From assembly GCA_022496185.1 (NCBI GenBank), contig WTXG01000286.1, positions 1-43,462 on the forward strand: a DNA stretch of 43,462 nt, in the 5' to 3' direction. Below, piece after piece: positions 31,721-42,600 of this stretch (the first letter of the stretch is position 1; every line of letters starts with the position of its first letter). Made by a program: the position numbers and the translations under genes. The notes under the pieces were generated by a model that saw nothing but the letters and a program-made list of their open reading frames with translations, did no database searches and was not told the DNA's origin. The DNA is from Multifurca ochricompacta. Taxonomy: Eukaryota > Basidiomycota > Agaricomycetes > Russulales > Russulaceae.

Positions 31721-32637
31721 ATAGATGGATATGAAGGGTCTTATGTACTTGGATGCACAAGGGACTGCAGAGAAGGGAAATGAGACTGAAGTGAAGCGAC
31801 CCTTCTCTACAGTCATTATGTACATGCAGAGTGTGGATAATGTAAGTAAAGCGGAAGGAATAGGTTAAGACGGACACGATGATTTGTCAGTGTTTGATCA
31901 TAACTTGCTTATATAATGGCTGATGTCTTTGACCCATGACAGCCATGTAGCAGATAAACATCAGGACTGTTTTTTGACCCTCTATAGCAGCTCTATATAC
32001 ATTTGCATGTTCCTAGATGTACTATATAAGCTATTAAACTAATCTCATTAACAATCAGATGCCCGATTTTGGATGTATTAGGATCATATCACTATCTGAT
32101 CTCATCATAGTCACCCAGCGCACCCAGCGTCTCTGCTCAATCTATTCTGGTATTTTGGCTCAACATTTGGTGTAAACAATATCTTAGGATTAAGTCAAGT
32201 AATATCACATACAAGGAAGGAGTCAGGAGATAAGAGATAAAGTGGTCAGTAGGAGATTGGACTACAGTACAGTTAGCACTAGAGAATCTAGTAGTATAGA
32301 TTGCCTGACCTTACCTTTCCCAGGAGGTCTGAGTCAGTTGCCATTTTTGACCTTGTACTCACGCCCGAGACTTTCCATCGAGTCATCACCTCACCATCAC
32401 CACTGCGCCGGTCTTTTCCTTCCCCTCAGCTTACTTCAAAGCACCACAGCGACTTCACTTGTCTCTTCTTAACCCTTACGATCGCCCTCAACATAGTCTC
32501 GCATCCAGCCTTGTAATCGCCCAACGAGGCTCAAGTTTTGTCTCTGTGCAAGCCTTGCAAACGCGGCGATACTAAGACCGCCCAGCCTCAACGGAGTTCT
32601 GCCCCTTGAAGGCTTCGCCGTCACCTCGTACCCCTGC
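31721..32637. other. Intergenic region before the ankyrin-RCC1-BTB gene
   Basis: No gene or clear repeat is recognised in 31721-32300. The last 300 bases are pyrimidine-rich and look like the 5' UTR and promoter of the gene starting at 32638. This stretch marks the passage from the repeat island to the core gene region. Confidence 0.5.
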
Positions 32638-35600
32638 ATGACCTCGCTCCATGCCTACTTTTACTATCGAGACCAAGTTGCCTTTCAGCGGCAGCTTGCC
32701 GCCGCTTCTGCAACTGACGTCAACGCGCGAGACTGGCTAGGTCGCACCGTTTTGCATCTCGCTTGCGCTGCTTTGGATGCGGCGGCCACCGAATATGTGC
32801 GGATGCTTCTCGCCCACCCTGGGATTAGCGTGAACTTGCAGGATGTGGAGAATCATTGGACAGCGTTGCACCGCGCACTGTATAACGGGAATCTTTCTGC
32901 TGGGCACGTATCTTGGCACGCTACATCATGCCCTGTGATATAATGTTGAGCTATCATATAGAATCCTTTTACTGCAGAGGAGCGATACCGACACTGCATT
33001 AAAGGATGTAGAGGGATATCGAGCCTTCGACCTCTACAATACTACTGTCGAGGATACGATGCCAAATAAATATAAAATCCCAGCTGGTCTTGAACTGTAC
33101 ACATGGGGCGCGAATAGGTGAGCCAGCGCCTGGACTCGTATATTCCGCATTTTCCTTATGCAGGCTCATTACAGGAATGCCTCCCTTGGTCATGGTAATA
33201 CCGACGATCGTATTCATCCTGAACAGGTTGTCCTTAGACCTCGTAACGTGGATGGACATGACGCGGATGAACGTGACGTGGACTCACGCAAAAGCGAAAC
33301 AATTGCGCTCAAGCTGCAGCACGCCCTGGTTCGAGATGTTCAAATGTCGCGACTGCATACCGGTATGTCAAGAATATTTTTTCTAATCAAACTATCCTTC
33401 TCGTGAAGGCACTGCCCACTCCATAGCGCACCGAGATTTGCGATCGCTGGCAAGAAGTTTTCTTCTGACCATTTCTTTTCAACAGTGGTAGTTACCGATG
33501 AGTCTCGCGTCAACATCCGCGCATGTGGCTTTGCTAGCACGGGACGGTACGTTACTTTCAATATGCAACATGACTTCTTAGCTGATGTCAATTTTATGCG
33601 TAGGCTTGGCCCTGGCGGTGGTCAACATACACAACCCTCACTCTCACCAATAATCCAGCTAGCGTCCGATGTTAAGATTACCGCCATCGCGGTCGGCCAG
33701 GACCACACCCTCGCTCTTACATCAGACGGCGTCGTTTTATCCTGGGGCCTTGGGCGCTTCTCTCAGCTGGGATACGATGTACCTGCGCCTCATGTGCAGA
33801 GCTCACCACGGGTTATCAGTGGTCCCCTGAGGCGCGAGCGCGTACGGGGTGTTGCCGCATGTAAGAGCGCGAGCGCATGTTGGACCGAGAATGTATTGTT
33901 CACATGGGGGAAGAACAACGGTCAGCTTGGGTACGACAAGAATGCAAGTCCAGTACAACCTATCCCGAGGGTAGTCACGAAGGTTACGAAACCTGTTATT
34001 TCTGTTGCTCTGAATGTGCGTGTAAACCGCAGCTCGGGTGTATTAACCTAACTCCCTTTGCCCAGGACACTGCGATGGTCTGTCTTCTGTCGACACAGGA
34101 TGTGATACTTCTTTGCAACGACGCTCAGTCTCGTGTCACGTTTCCATCCCCGACGCGCCTTCCACTCGACTTTCTGGCCTATCGACCACCCCAGGCTTCC
34201 CGAACCATAACCACCGCGCAAGTGTTTTGCAACGAGAGCATGTTTTCCACAGTCTCATCTGCTGGCGAGATATTCACTTTCAATGTTCCGACGCCCCCCG
34301 CTCCAGGCGAGCGTCCCATTCCCGTACAACCGCAGCGTGTTTGGGCACTTCGAAAGCAATGGAGCGCCGTACACGTATGCCGCACTATCGGCTCTCTCTC
34401 CTCGAGGCTGAGGAGGTGATTATAGGATGCGGCCCTTGGTAGCGATGGGTCACTTATTATATGCACCGAGTCAGGGCACGTTTTTGTGCGCTCGCGGAGC
34501 GGTGGTACCAAAGCATCGCCTTTTGTGCGTGTGACAGGATTGCAACGGGCCGTCGCGGTGCGTGCCAATGACACGGGCGGCTTGGCTGCTCTACGCCAGC
34601 CTTATCGGCCGCCAGAAATTGCGCTCGTGGGGAAGAATTTCGCAGAGGACATAGCACGTTTGCGGCCGTACATCTCATTTACGCGCACGGAGAATGAGGG
34701 CATGCGCATCGAGCCAAAGCTAGGAACATTGGCGAGCCAGGCGACTAAGGTGCTGCCTCGTTTTATGGTGGGTGACGAAGAGGACGATGGTGAATCAGGT
34801 TTCGAGACAGAAGCTCTCGCACGTGATGTGCAGGAGATTCTGTGCCTCTGGGATATTCTTGCTCAGGATCGGACCGCGCGGCGGAGATCTGGTGTCCTGG
34901 GCCAGGGGATATTTGCAACAAGTAAATTAGTCTATGGTGCAGACCTCGTGCTTCGTATGCAAGGTTCAACTGAGCTTCCCGTACACAGAGTTGTGCTCTC
35001 TGCAGGTTGTGCCTCTCTCGCTCGCGTACTCGGTGGCCTTGGCAGTCTCCACGATCGCGAGTCTGGGTTTTCCGTCAAGCTCCTGCCAGCGCCAAGTCCT
35101 CGAATCGGCGCGGGACCCCCACGGGCGTTAGCAGAGACCCCTCGCCTTGCCATCGCCGGCGTGCATCCATTTTCGGTGCTTGTATTGGTGCACTATTTAT
35201 ACACAGATACATTATTGGCCATCAGTGATCCACGTCTTACACGTTCCACCGCAGAGGCATTCGCGCACGGTCGCTTGCAGCCGGCTCAAGCAGTACGCGA
35301 ATTACAAACACTCTCGCGGGTGCTTCACCTGGATGTTCTGACCGACGCACTTCGCAGCACTGTGCGACGTGAGCTTCCTCCATTATTGAATGCCCACTAT
35401 CGGGCCATTTTTGATGCGCCAACCTCGGCGTCTCCTCCGGACGTGGTTTTGCGGCTTGCGGACCGGGATGTGTGGTGTCATTCCCTTGTCCTCCGCGCTC
35501 GTTCCCCGTTCTTCGAAGCGTTCTTCGCGGACGAGGAGTGGACGGTGGATAGGTGGGAGGGAGATGGTTCTCTAAGCGTTAATTTGGGTCATTTAGAATG

Positions 35601-37706
35601 GCGCTCTATGCAATATGTGTTACGGTTTATGTGCTGTGGAGAGGAGGAGGAAATGTTCGAAAGACTTGGTATGTATCCGCCCTGCTCTATCCCCCACCAT
35701 AAGCTGAAGCTTTCGAACAGACTTTGTTGAATCTATCGATCAGTTTTTGGATCTCTTGTTCGATGTCATGTTTGCCGCAGTAAGTTGCTGTGCGATAATG
35801 CTGTCCTCTCATCTTTTTTTTCATGGTGCAACTCTAGAATGAACTGCTTCTGGATCGTTTTCTTCTAATCTGCTCTTCGATCGTTGTCCAATACGTCACT
35901 ATTCAGAACATTTCAGCCATCTACATGGAAGCGGCACTGTTACATTGCGAACGTCTGATGGACAGCCTACATCAGTATATCGCCGTCAATATGGAGACTC
36001 TACTTGAGGCGCGGCTGCTCGACGACTTGCCTCCTCGACTCATCAAGCAACTGGCAGGTGCCGTGCGTGGGCACCAAGCCGCCAAGTCTCCGTTCGCTCG
36101 TTCGCAGCAACCTGTGAATCTTGTCGCTGCCGTCAACAAGCATAGTAACTGGCTCGCCATGCAGGATATCCCCTTCCCAATAGTACGTTCACAACCGAAC
36201 TTGCAATCCAAGTCATCCCCGAGGGTGACCCGAAAGCCATCGCTTCCCACGTCGCCAGGGAGCAAACCGACCTTGTTACATACCCCACCACTCCTTATCA
36301 ATGCGAGTGAGGACCTGTTCTCCATGGATGAGGCATTCGTTCCTCCTCTAAATTTGGATCAAAGTACCCCGGCTGAGGAGTTTGGGCATACTCCGAAGGC
36401 GGGTCCGTGGAAGGGCAAGTCCACACCGAAGTAGGAAACCTCTATTGCATCTTTCGTAACGGTTCAGATTCTAACATGTGAGGGCCTGTAGAGTTGACAT
36501 GAAGGCGATCCTTGCAGAAGCCGAGGAGTTGCAGGCTAGCGGACGGACGCAATATCTGTCAACGAGCTCATCGACACCTATGCATAAACAGCGGTCTGGC
36601 GACCGCATGCGTTTGGCATTCTCATTGTCCAAAACACCAGATGTGCCACAGGGGAGTTCTCCTAGTAGCTCGCGCGTCGTATCCACCCCAGCTTGGAGAG
36701 TTACTGCTCAATCAGCGGATCCCTCGAGCTCTCCAAGTCGCGCGGTAGCGAAAACGCCTCCATCTCTCTCTCAGACGTTGGCACGCACTCCTCCTGGGAT
36801 CTCACAAGTCCCAGATAAAACGCCAGCGGCACAGCTCTCTGGTGCTCCAATTATCCAGAAATCGAAATCATGGAGTACTCAGAGTTCACCCAATTTGTCG
36901 ACGCACGGCGCTCAAAGTCGAACAAGCTTGGGACCCGTTATCAGCCCGTCCAAGGCAAAGCCGGGACAGACAACAACAACCCGTCATGGATCGTGCGTGC
37001 AATTCCATCTCCATTCACATGTATAGTAGCCAACGTTGACCATAACCCTATGCGTCTCACACACACACAGCGGGAAGGCTTGGATCCTACCTCCGGTTGA
37101 GCCCGTCTCCCAATCGTCATCGTCATCTGGTGCACCTATCTCCTTTGCCGAAATCCAGCAACTGCAGAGCCAGCCGAACATGATGTCGAAGGAGCGACGC
37201 TCGCTACGGAAATACAGACGGAGGAGGCTGAGTTGCAGGCTGAAGTTGAGTTTATGAAGTGGTGGACGGCGGAGGAAGAACGCATCCGTCTCGAGAACGA
37301 AGTCGTTGCGGAGTCTCTGGCGCAGGCACAATCGAAACGTCCGCAGCACCATCACCATCATAATAAGAAGAATAAGAAGTCTTCTGCTGTTTTGGCCGTC
37401 ACGGAGAGCGATGGCGCGGCTGGTCCAAGAGCGCCTCGTGGAGGGGATCGGAGGCGGAATGCAGTACATCGCGTTCCGTCGTCTGATAGAAAGGCACCAG
37501 CCGCGTTTGAGATTTACTTATTATGTTATTTATGTGACTATGAATTGCCTTGTGTGATATATAATAACCTTTTTTTTGCATGTTTGGCCTTATGTCTGGC
37601 TGGGGTCACATACGGTGTCGACGATGCACCATGCGCTCACACCTCGATCTCATTGCTTCCGCCGGTTGATCGCGCACCCCGCAAATCTGACAATGAGGGG
37701 CAATAA
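32638..37706 (+). CDS. Ankyrin-RCC1-BTB protein resembling IBTK (candidate Cul3 adaptor)
   Basis: Multi-exon gene. Exon 1 (32638-32903, apparently a GC donor) encodes ankyrin repeats (DWLGRTVLHLACAALD, ENHWTALHRALYNGNL). Next come RCC1-type repeats (LYTWGANR; GQDHTLALTSDGVVLSWGLG; LFTWGKNNGQLGYD; 33100-34420). Two BTB/POZ domains follow (LVYGADLVLRMQGSTELPVH, 34925-35220; DVVLRLADRDVWCHSLVLRA, 35440-35640). After introns near 35670-35725 and 35780-35838 comes a helical BACK-like region (35839-36060), then a long Ser/Pro-rich tail with ISFAEIQQL and a basic/acidic coiled segment (EVEFMKWWTAEEERI, 37240-37290). This order is that of the inhibitor of Bruton tyrosine kinase family, in which BTB domains recruit Cul3 ubiquitin ligase; that role is inferred. 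A frame change near 37209 separates SLR from EIQTEEAELQ, and the residues after about 37510 are unlike the rest, so the true end is uncertain. Confidence 0.87.
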
Positions 37707-37897
37707 TTAAGATAAGATTGCTGGCAAGACCCAGTTGAAATGCCATGTCACATATCAACAATTGCATTAAAAACTTCTTAAACTGTACGAGATGGTGCGC
37801 GTTGCGTACAGTTATTTGACTCTGCAATCTGTGCGGAAGCTAGGCCTAGAATAGTTACAAAACAGGGGAAAATAAAATAACAGAAAGGCGTTAAGCA
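37707..37897. terminator. Convergent 3' ends
   Basis: Short intergenic space between the plus-strand ankyrin-RCC1-BTB gene and the minus-strand small gene. It contains AT-rich runs (aaaataaaataa near 37870, inverse poly(A)-type signals) and no gene. Confidence 0.4.
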
Positions 37898-38170
37898 TCA
37901 CACGCGTTCGGGGCGATGCTCTTCTATCCACCTCCGATGTTTCCTTTCTATCACTTGGGCATGCCGACTCGGGATATGGGGACGTTGAGCTTCGTTGTCT
38001 CCATCGGCGTCGGCGAAACGGCCACGTTCGGGGTGTGCGGGACAGGGAAGCATGTCAGATGCGGACACGGTCAAAATGCACGCGAAGAAAGTCACTCCGA
38101 AGAGTGAGGAAGTCAATGAACGCGCACGACGGCTGGTGAGATGGAATGCGCGTGTTCGCGGTAAGACCAT
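37898..38170 (-). CDS. Small predicted single-pass membrane protein, unrecognised
   Basis: The open frame of 90 residues starts MVLPRTRAFHLTSRRARSLT and has one hydrophobic segment (SLFGVTFFACILTVSAS, about residues 21-37) followed by MLPCPAHPERGRF and a polar tail rich in Arg/Glu. The basic, Ser/Arg-rich N-terminus followed by a short hydrophobic helix resembles small mitochondrial inner-membrane assembly factors, but I cannot assign a family. An intron just upstream is plausible (gtacgtgc ... ctaactgac ... ttgttag, 38184-38250 on the minus strand), so the start may lie further 5'. It shares its upstream region with the divergent uS14m gene. It could be a chance frame. Confidence 0.45.
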   Translation of the reverse strand: MVLPRTRAFHLTSRRARSLTSSLFGVTFFACILTVSASDMLPCPAHPERGRFADADGDNEAQRPHIPSRHAQVIERKHRRWIEEHRPERV

Positions 38171-38518
38171 TCCGATATTGGACCTAACAAGAGGAGAACC
38201 GTCAGTTAGTAGAGCGAGCCAAAAAAAAAATCGAAGGGGGATGTCGTGCACGTACCATAACCTCACTTCTACAACAGTGATGGATTTTTATTGCCTGTGG
38301 GCGCAGGCAGGAGGTTGGGAGGGTACTGAATGTTGCGAATGGTTATAAATGTTGCCAGAGCATGTAGCGGAGAAACCGGAGTGCCAAGTGGAGGGGGGTG
38401 ACCTTTCCGCTGTTGTGGTTTATTTGTATTTTCATCCACTTTCGGGTCGGGTTGTCACCACCCCACCACCCTTCCCTTCCCAATTCAATTCTTCTCCAAC
38501 CTTTTCCTGTTCTCTGAA
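38171..38518. promoter_or_regulatory. Divergent promoter region between small gene and uS14m
   Basis: About 350 bp separate the two divergent start codons. The uS14m side has a CT-rich stretch (38440-38515) directly before the ATG, as is common for fungal ribosomal protein genes. No specific factor site was recognised. Confidence 0.4.
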
Positions 38519-38893
38519 ATGCCCCCAAGACCGAATGTACGCGTTCTGCGTGACATCAAAGCTCGAAAAGGCGTCGTCGATAACGAGATTTCTCGTCGCG
38601 CTTATCTTTACGTCGCCCGCAACCAGACTCTTCCAGCCCAAGTACGCTATCAGGCCCAGCTTCAATTGAACACTTTTGGTCGTTACACACGACCAACGAC
38701 AGTCAAAAACCGCTGTACTGTCTCTGGCCGTGGCCGCGGCGTAATTAGTGAATTTGGACTATGCCGTGTACGTCGTTGAAATTCATCTTCTCCTGAGAAT
38801 GCGGACCCACAGACCGAGACCGGTTCGCAGTACCAGTTTCGATTGAAGGCACTTGCGGGAGAGCTACCAGGTGTCCAAAAAGCTTCCTGGTAG
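38519..38893 (+). CDS. MRP2: Mitochondrial small-subunit ribosomal protein uS14m
   Basis: Two exons, 38519-38767 and 38831-38893, give 103 residues, the usual length for the family. Landmarks: MPPRPNVRVLRDIKARK at the start, ARNQTLPAQVRYQAQLQLNT in the middle, then the uS14 signature KNRCTVSGRGRGVISEFGLC with the exon junction after LCR. The C-terminal YQFRLKALAGELPGVQKASW is the expected ending. The intron is 63 nt with gtacgt and cgcag. The protein is part of the mitochondrial 37S subunit head, near the decoding region. The pattern CTxxGRGRG is that of the mitochondrial/bacterial form without the CxxC zinc motif. A gene name is given by analogy with the yeast homologue. Confidence 0.95.
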
Positions 38894-40805
38894 GGCCATC
38901 ATCGTCGTATAATTTTAAATGTTTTTTTTTTTTTGAAAAAATGAGTACGTGTCGAAAGCGCGCCAAGTTCATTTCAAACCTTGTATTCACATCAATGGCT
39001 AGCAATTCACTTCTTGCCTGCAATTTTCACTGATTGAATTTATATTATTGTGGCACGCGTTCGATCGCCCATTAACCAAACCATAGAATGACTCCTAACA
39101 ATCGTTATGTATCTACGAAACCTAGCACTAGGCCAGAAATAAGACTGACCATCAATTAAGACGTCCTGCGGCCCATCGCTTTGTAACACATAAGAAGATC
39201 GGAATCCATCATTTGACGACCTCACTCAGTACGGGCTAGTCCGTACATACATCGAATTGAAAAATATAATGGATGAACGGACACTCAAGCGCTCAACCTA
39301 TCCCCTTACACACCCCAACGAATTGGTGACACTCTTTGAATTGTACTTTACTTCAATACTATCTGGTTTCGAAGTAAAGCGTGTGTGTGGCATTTCATGG
39401 TTCTAACGTGACCCTGGTCTGAAATCCCCAACTATCTACATTAGCATATTTCTTATTATGTGGGTGTGAGGGCGAGGAAGGTCGTTTCCCAATGTGGCTT
39501 CGCATCATCTGAGCGATCTCAGTGATCTCGACACAACGGTAGTCGTATTCGAGATCGAAGATCAAGATCAAAGGATCAGATAATTATCATTTTCATGGAT
39601 CGGCCATTAAGCTCGTTCCTCAGGAAGGGAAGAAATCTGGGATCCAATCTGACTCTAACTAATGTACCCTGGGAAGGAAATGTAGTCAAAGAGCATCCCG
39701 AAACGTTGCCTGGATGCCCCGACAGCATGGATGGTTAAGAGTGCCGATGACAAATATGGTGTCACCACAATGACTGGCGCTGATTGTAAAGTCCCAGTCG
39801 ACATGCGATGGTCGGTATGATGATTTGCGCCAGCGATCCATCTGGGACACTTGATCATATGAGCCAGTCATGTAGATTCTAGCATTTCCTTCATTCCGGA
39901 AGCCTACATAGACAGACACCCGTCCAGAATATCACTGTCTGTTCTTATTGAGTCAGCCCCATCATGCAGCTGGATATCAGTTAGCGCTCCTAAACTTTCA
40001 GTCGATCAAGTGGCTTGCACATGCCCCACCCCCGAGGCTACTTCCCGTTGATAATGGGGCACATGCAACAGAGTATGCCCCATGATACGGAAATATGAGA
40101 TCGCTTCTAAAATGATGAAAAAAAGTCATTGCGGACAAGAAGGGGCCATCGAGTAGGACCCTAAAATCAGTATGAGGAGTTTTGTGATTTGCCCGCAACC
40201 ACGACACTAACATGATCATGGCCCAGGAAAAAGCTGACATTGCTTGGGCTTAAGAAGAAAAAGTCCTTTTGAATCATGCCGTCCGGTCGACGACATGAGG
40301 CCATCATAACCCTATACGTACGACAAAGCGCAGTCCTATGATCTTGCTCTTGGATGTGCAGACAGAAGGATCAAAAGAAAATCAACTATTTCTATTTCGA
40401 AAGCAAGCTATAGCATCCGCGACTCTTTGTCATGTGGGTAGCCAGAGGTGTGGCGGCAAACGTGTCGATTACAATAAAGGTCGAAGTGCGTGGCCAAATG
40501 GTGCCAGAGCTTGCAGGCATGTCCTCGAATTCTGGCTGGTTATACAAAACGCGACAATCTGCTGAACAGGGAGGTTGGACAAGGCGGATACGCGGCCCTT
40601 GAAATATCGCTTCAGAGGCATGGGCACGCCGGGTTACGTGTATTCGGATTGACGTTTCTCTTGTGCAGGAGAGAGACTTCTTGATGACACTCAAATCCAC
40701 ACAACAGGACACAAATTGAAAGAATGTCGAGCTACGCTCAATATACAAACGAGGCTGTCTGGTTAAATTGTACAGTTATGGAGGGAGTGGTTCACTTTGA
40801 TGAAC
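38894..40805. other. 1.9-kb intergenic region, no gene recognised
   Basis: I looked at both strands. Only short frames are present; the longest, on the minus strand between 39655 and 40240 and at 40392-40748, show no domain and no splice pattern joining them into a longer protein. There is no similarity to the repeat families to the left. It could hold a decayed gene or an unspotted non-coding RNA. Confidence 0.45.
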
Positions 40806-41564
40806 CTATGTGCGTTCCTTCAGGCCACGATAAGAGAGGTATGCTGATCCGCTCGCACTCACCTCAGTCGCAATGTTGACCCATTCAGACAGTGAGCGGA
40901 GGTACTCATCCTTCCCTTCATCAACAGGAATATCCGGATGCCACAGGACGAATGAATCAAATCGGGCAGCCGGTTTCAATATTTTCACAGGGCCTTCTTG
41001 CTCATGGGGCATCCCAGACATACAGTCTCGACTTTCTTCGTCTGCGGTCTTTCCACGGAGGGACCAGCGTTTGGATTTACTGGTTGTTGTCGTCGGAGCC
41101 TTGCCACCTGCGACCCCGCGCAAGATTATACCCGTGTAGTCCTTCGGGAGGGCAATTTCTACACCGTGTACAGCCCGACCACGGAAGAACGAGGTAAATC
41201 GTTTGGCGGAATCGGAGAGACGTTGGATAGGGCCAGGACGCAGCATGTGTGGCGCACTAGTAGATACCTTCATAATCCCGTCTGCATTTGTTGTGGTTGT
41301 AGAAATGACTACCTTTGCTGCAACTGGATCGTTTTCAATTTCTTCTGGAGTAAGCTCCGTTGTAATTATGGCGGTAGCCAAGTCTGTTCTGCCATTTACA
41401 GAAGGATGTGCTTCAAAGGCAGAGGACGGCAAGGGCGTATGCTTAATGGGAAAGTAAGTAGAGATGGGAGCAGGGCCGTTGTGGTTGATGTGAAAGGGCA
41501 TTAAGTGGGGTATCCGCACAGGTAAATTCGCAGGTCCTTGTGCGATCTTTATGGAGGTCGCCAT
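40806..41564 (-). CDS. rnh203: Ribonuclease H2 subunit C
   Basis: Single exon, 252 residues, start MATSIKIAQG at 41564. LMPFHINHNGPAPISTYF (about residues 21-38) opens the conserved domain; SFFRGRAVHGVEIALPKDYT with GIILRG follows (about 124-149) and RFDSFVLWHPDIPVDEGKDE with YLRSLSEW closes it (about 203-231). These are the hallmarks of the small non-catalytic subunit of the RNase H2 trimer, which removes ribonucleotides from genomic DNA and RNA from hybrids. Residues about 40-120 and 150-200 are low-conservation inserts, common in fungal members. Length is slightly above the human protein. No partner subunits are in the window. Confidence 0.88.
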   Translation of the reverse strand: MATSIKIAQGPANLPVRIPHLMPFHINHNGPAPISTYFPIKHTPLPSSAFEAHPSVNGRTDLATAIITTELTPEEIENDPVAAKVVISTTTTNADGIMKVSTSAPHMLRPGPIQRLSDSAKRFTSFFRGRAVHGVEIALPKDYTGIILRGVAGGKAPTTTTSKSKRWSLRGKTADEESRDCMSGMPHEQEGPVKILKPAARFDSFVLWHPDIPVDEGKDEYLRSLSEWVNIATEVSASGSAYLSYRGLKERT

Positions 41565-42140
41565 GATAATATGTCAATTATTGTTGTTGACAATAATGAG
41601 TATAATGAGTATTATTGCATTGCGCGTTCAGTGAGGTTTGTCACGAACCACGTGATCGTGACAACACGCGCATTCCTTACCCGGATGCGCTGACGAAGCA
41701 ACTAGACTCGTCTCATTTCGCGACCAGTGTCCACGTCCCCTCACAGTCGCCAGGAATGTCAACGGAAAATAGCCGTGCGCCCAACGGTTTCGTGAACTCA
41801 TTACTTTCTCGGTACCTGGTTTCTGGTATGTCACCTGATCTAATTTTACCAACCGGCCATTTCGCTGTTAAAGCCCATTCTGGCTCCACATGGAAAACTC
41901 CTCCGAGATGCCATGGTGTTTCTATCGAGATAGCCAGTAACTCAAACAGTATACGTCAAACAAGCACCGTGGACAGAGAGGGGAAATTAAGCTCAGCGAG
42001 AAGCGCGCTTCATCACTTGTTGTATAGCTGACTACTGTATGTATGTCTAGCTGAATGTAATGACAGTAAGCACCGGTTACCATTGAAAGTCTCATGAACC
42101 GCACACAGTTTACGCGCACGAACTATTTATTCTTATTTTT
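41565..42140. other. Upstream region of RNase H2C with an unassigned frame
   Basis: Directly before the RNase H2C start are AT-rich direct repeats (ataatgagtataatgagtat) and a cacgtgatcgtg motif at about 41650. A plus-strand frame of 138 codons spans 41615-42031 with no recognisable domain, signal peptide or membrane segment. I do not claim it is a gene. Confidence 0.35.
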
Positions 42141-42600
42141 CTCTGGAGAAAGGGAAGCATCTGATTGACCCGCATCTCCTATGTCGAGGGGGCTAAATGG
42201 GAGCTATTGGCCGCGTTTGCAGGAGTAGGATGGGCGTTTCTTGATGTCGCCGACGGCATTCTAGGTGGCACCGCAACCACCAGCGGCGGAGTAACGCTGT
42301 TGCTTTACCTGGTAGAGTGAGAAATCGGCGAGACATTGGTGGTGAGAAAACTGCTGGCGATATGGGCAGTAAGGGTTCACAGGCGGAACGGCGTTCCGAG
42401 GACCAATCGTGCTTGTGAAGTAGGGAGACGAGAAGCCATAAAAACTCACATGTTCATTACGAGGACAATAAGAAGGTGCTAGCATTCCGCTGCTCAGGAA
42501 ATTGGAAAGTGTGCTCGAAGGAAAATCTGGTCATCCGTCAGTAAGGATTCTAGAAACTATTTTTCAAAAAAAAAAAAAAAAGGTACCTCCAAAGCCATTC
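42141..42600. other. Possible 3' exons of the right-edge gene
   Basis: On the minus strand a frame at 42485-42261 ends SAAGGCGAT, and an alternative frame through 42310-42150 reads as Ala/Pro/Ser-rich protein (VTPPLVVAVPPRMPSATS). Donor-like gtgagt (near 42450) and acceptor-like ctaccag (near 42310) signals are present. These could be terminal exons of the gene at 42601-43462, but I could not build a unique model. An oligo(A) run lies at 42566-42581. Confidence 0.3.

Noticed and set aside
37898..38170. Assignment of the small membrane protein to a named cytochrome oxidase assembly factor
   Set aside because: Only the size, basic N-terminus and single hydrophobic segment fit; no diagnostic motif was recognised.
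39655..40240. Possible multi-exon gene on the minus strand
   Set aside because: Frames are short, have no recognisable domain, and plausible splice sites do not join them in phase.
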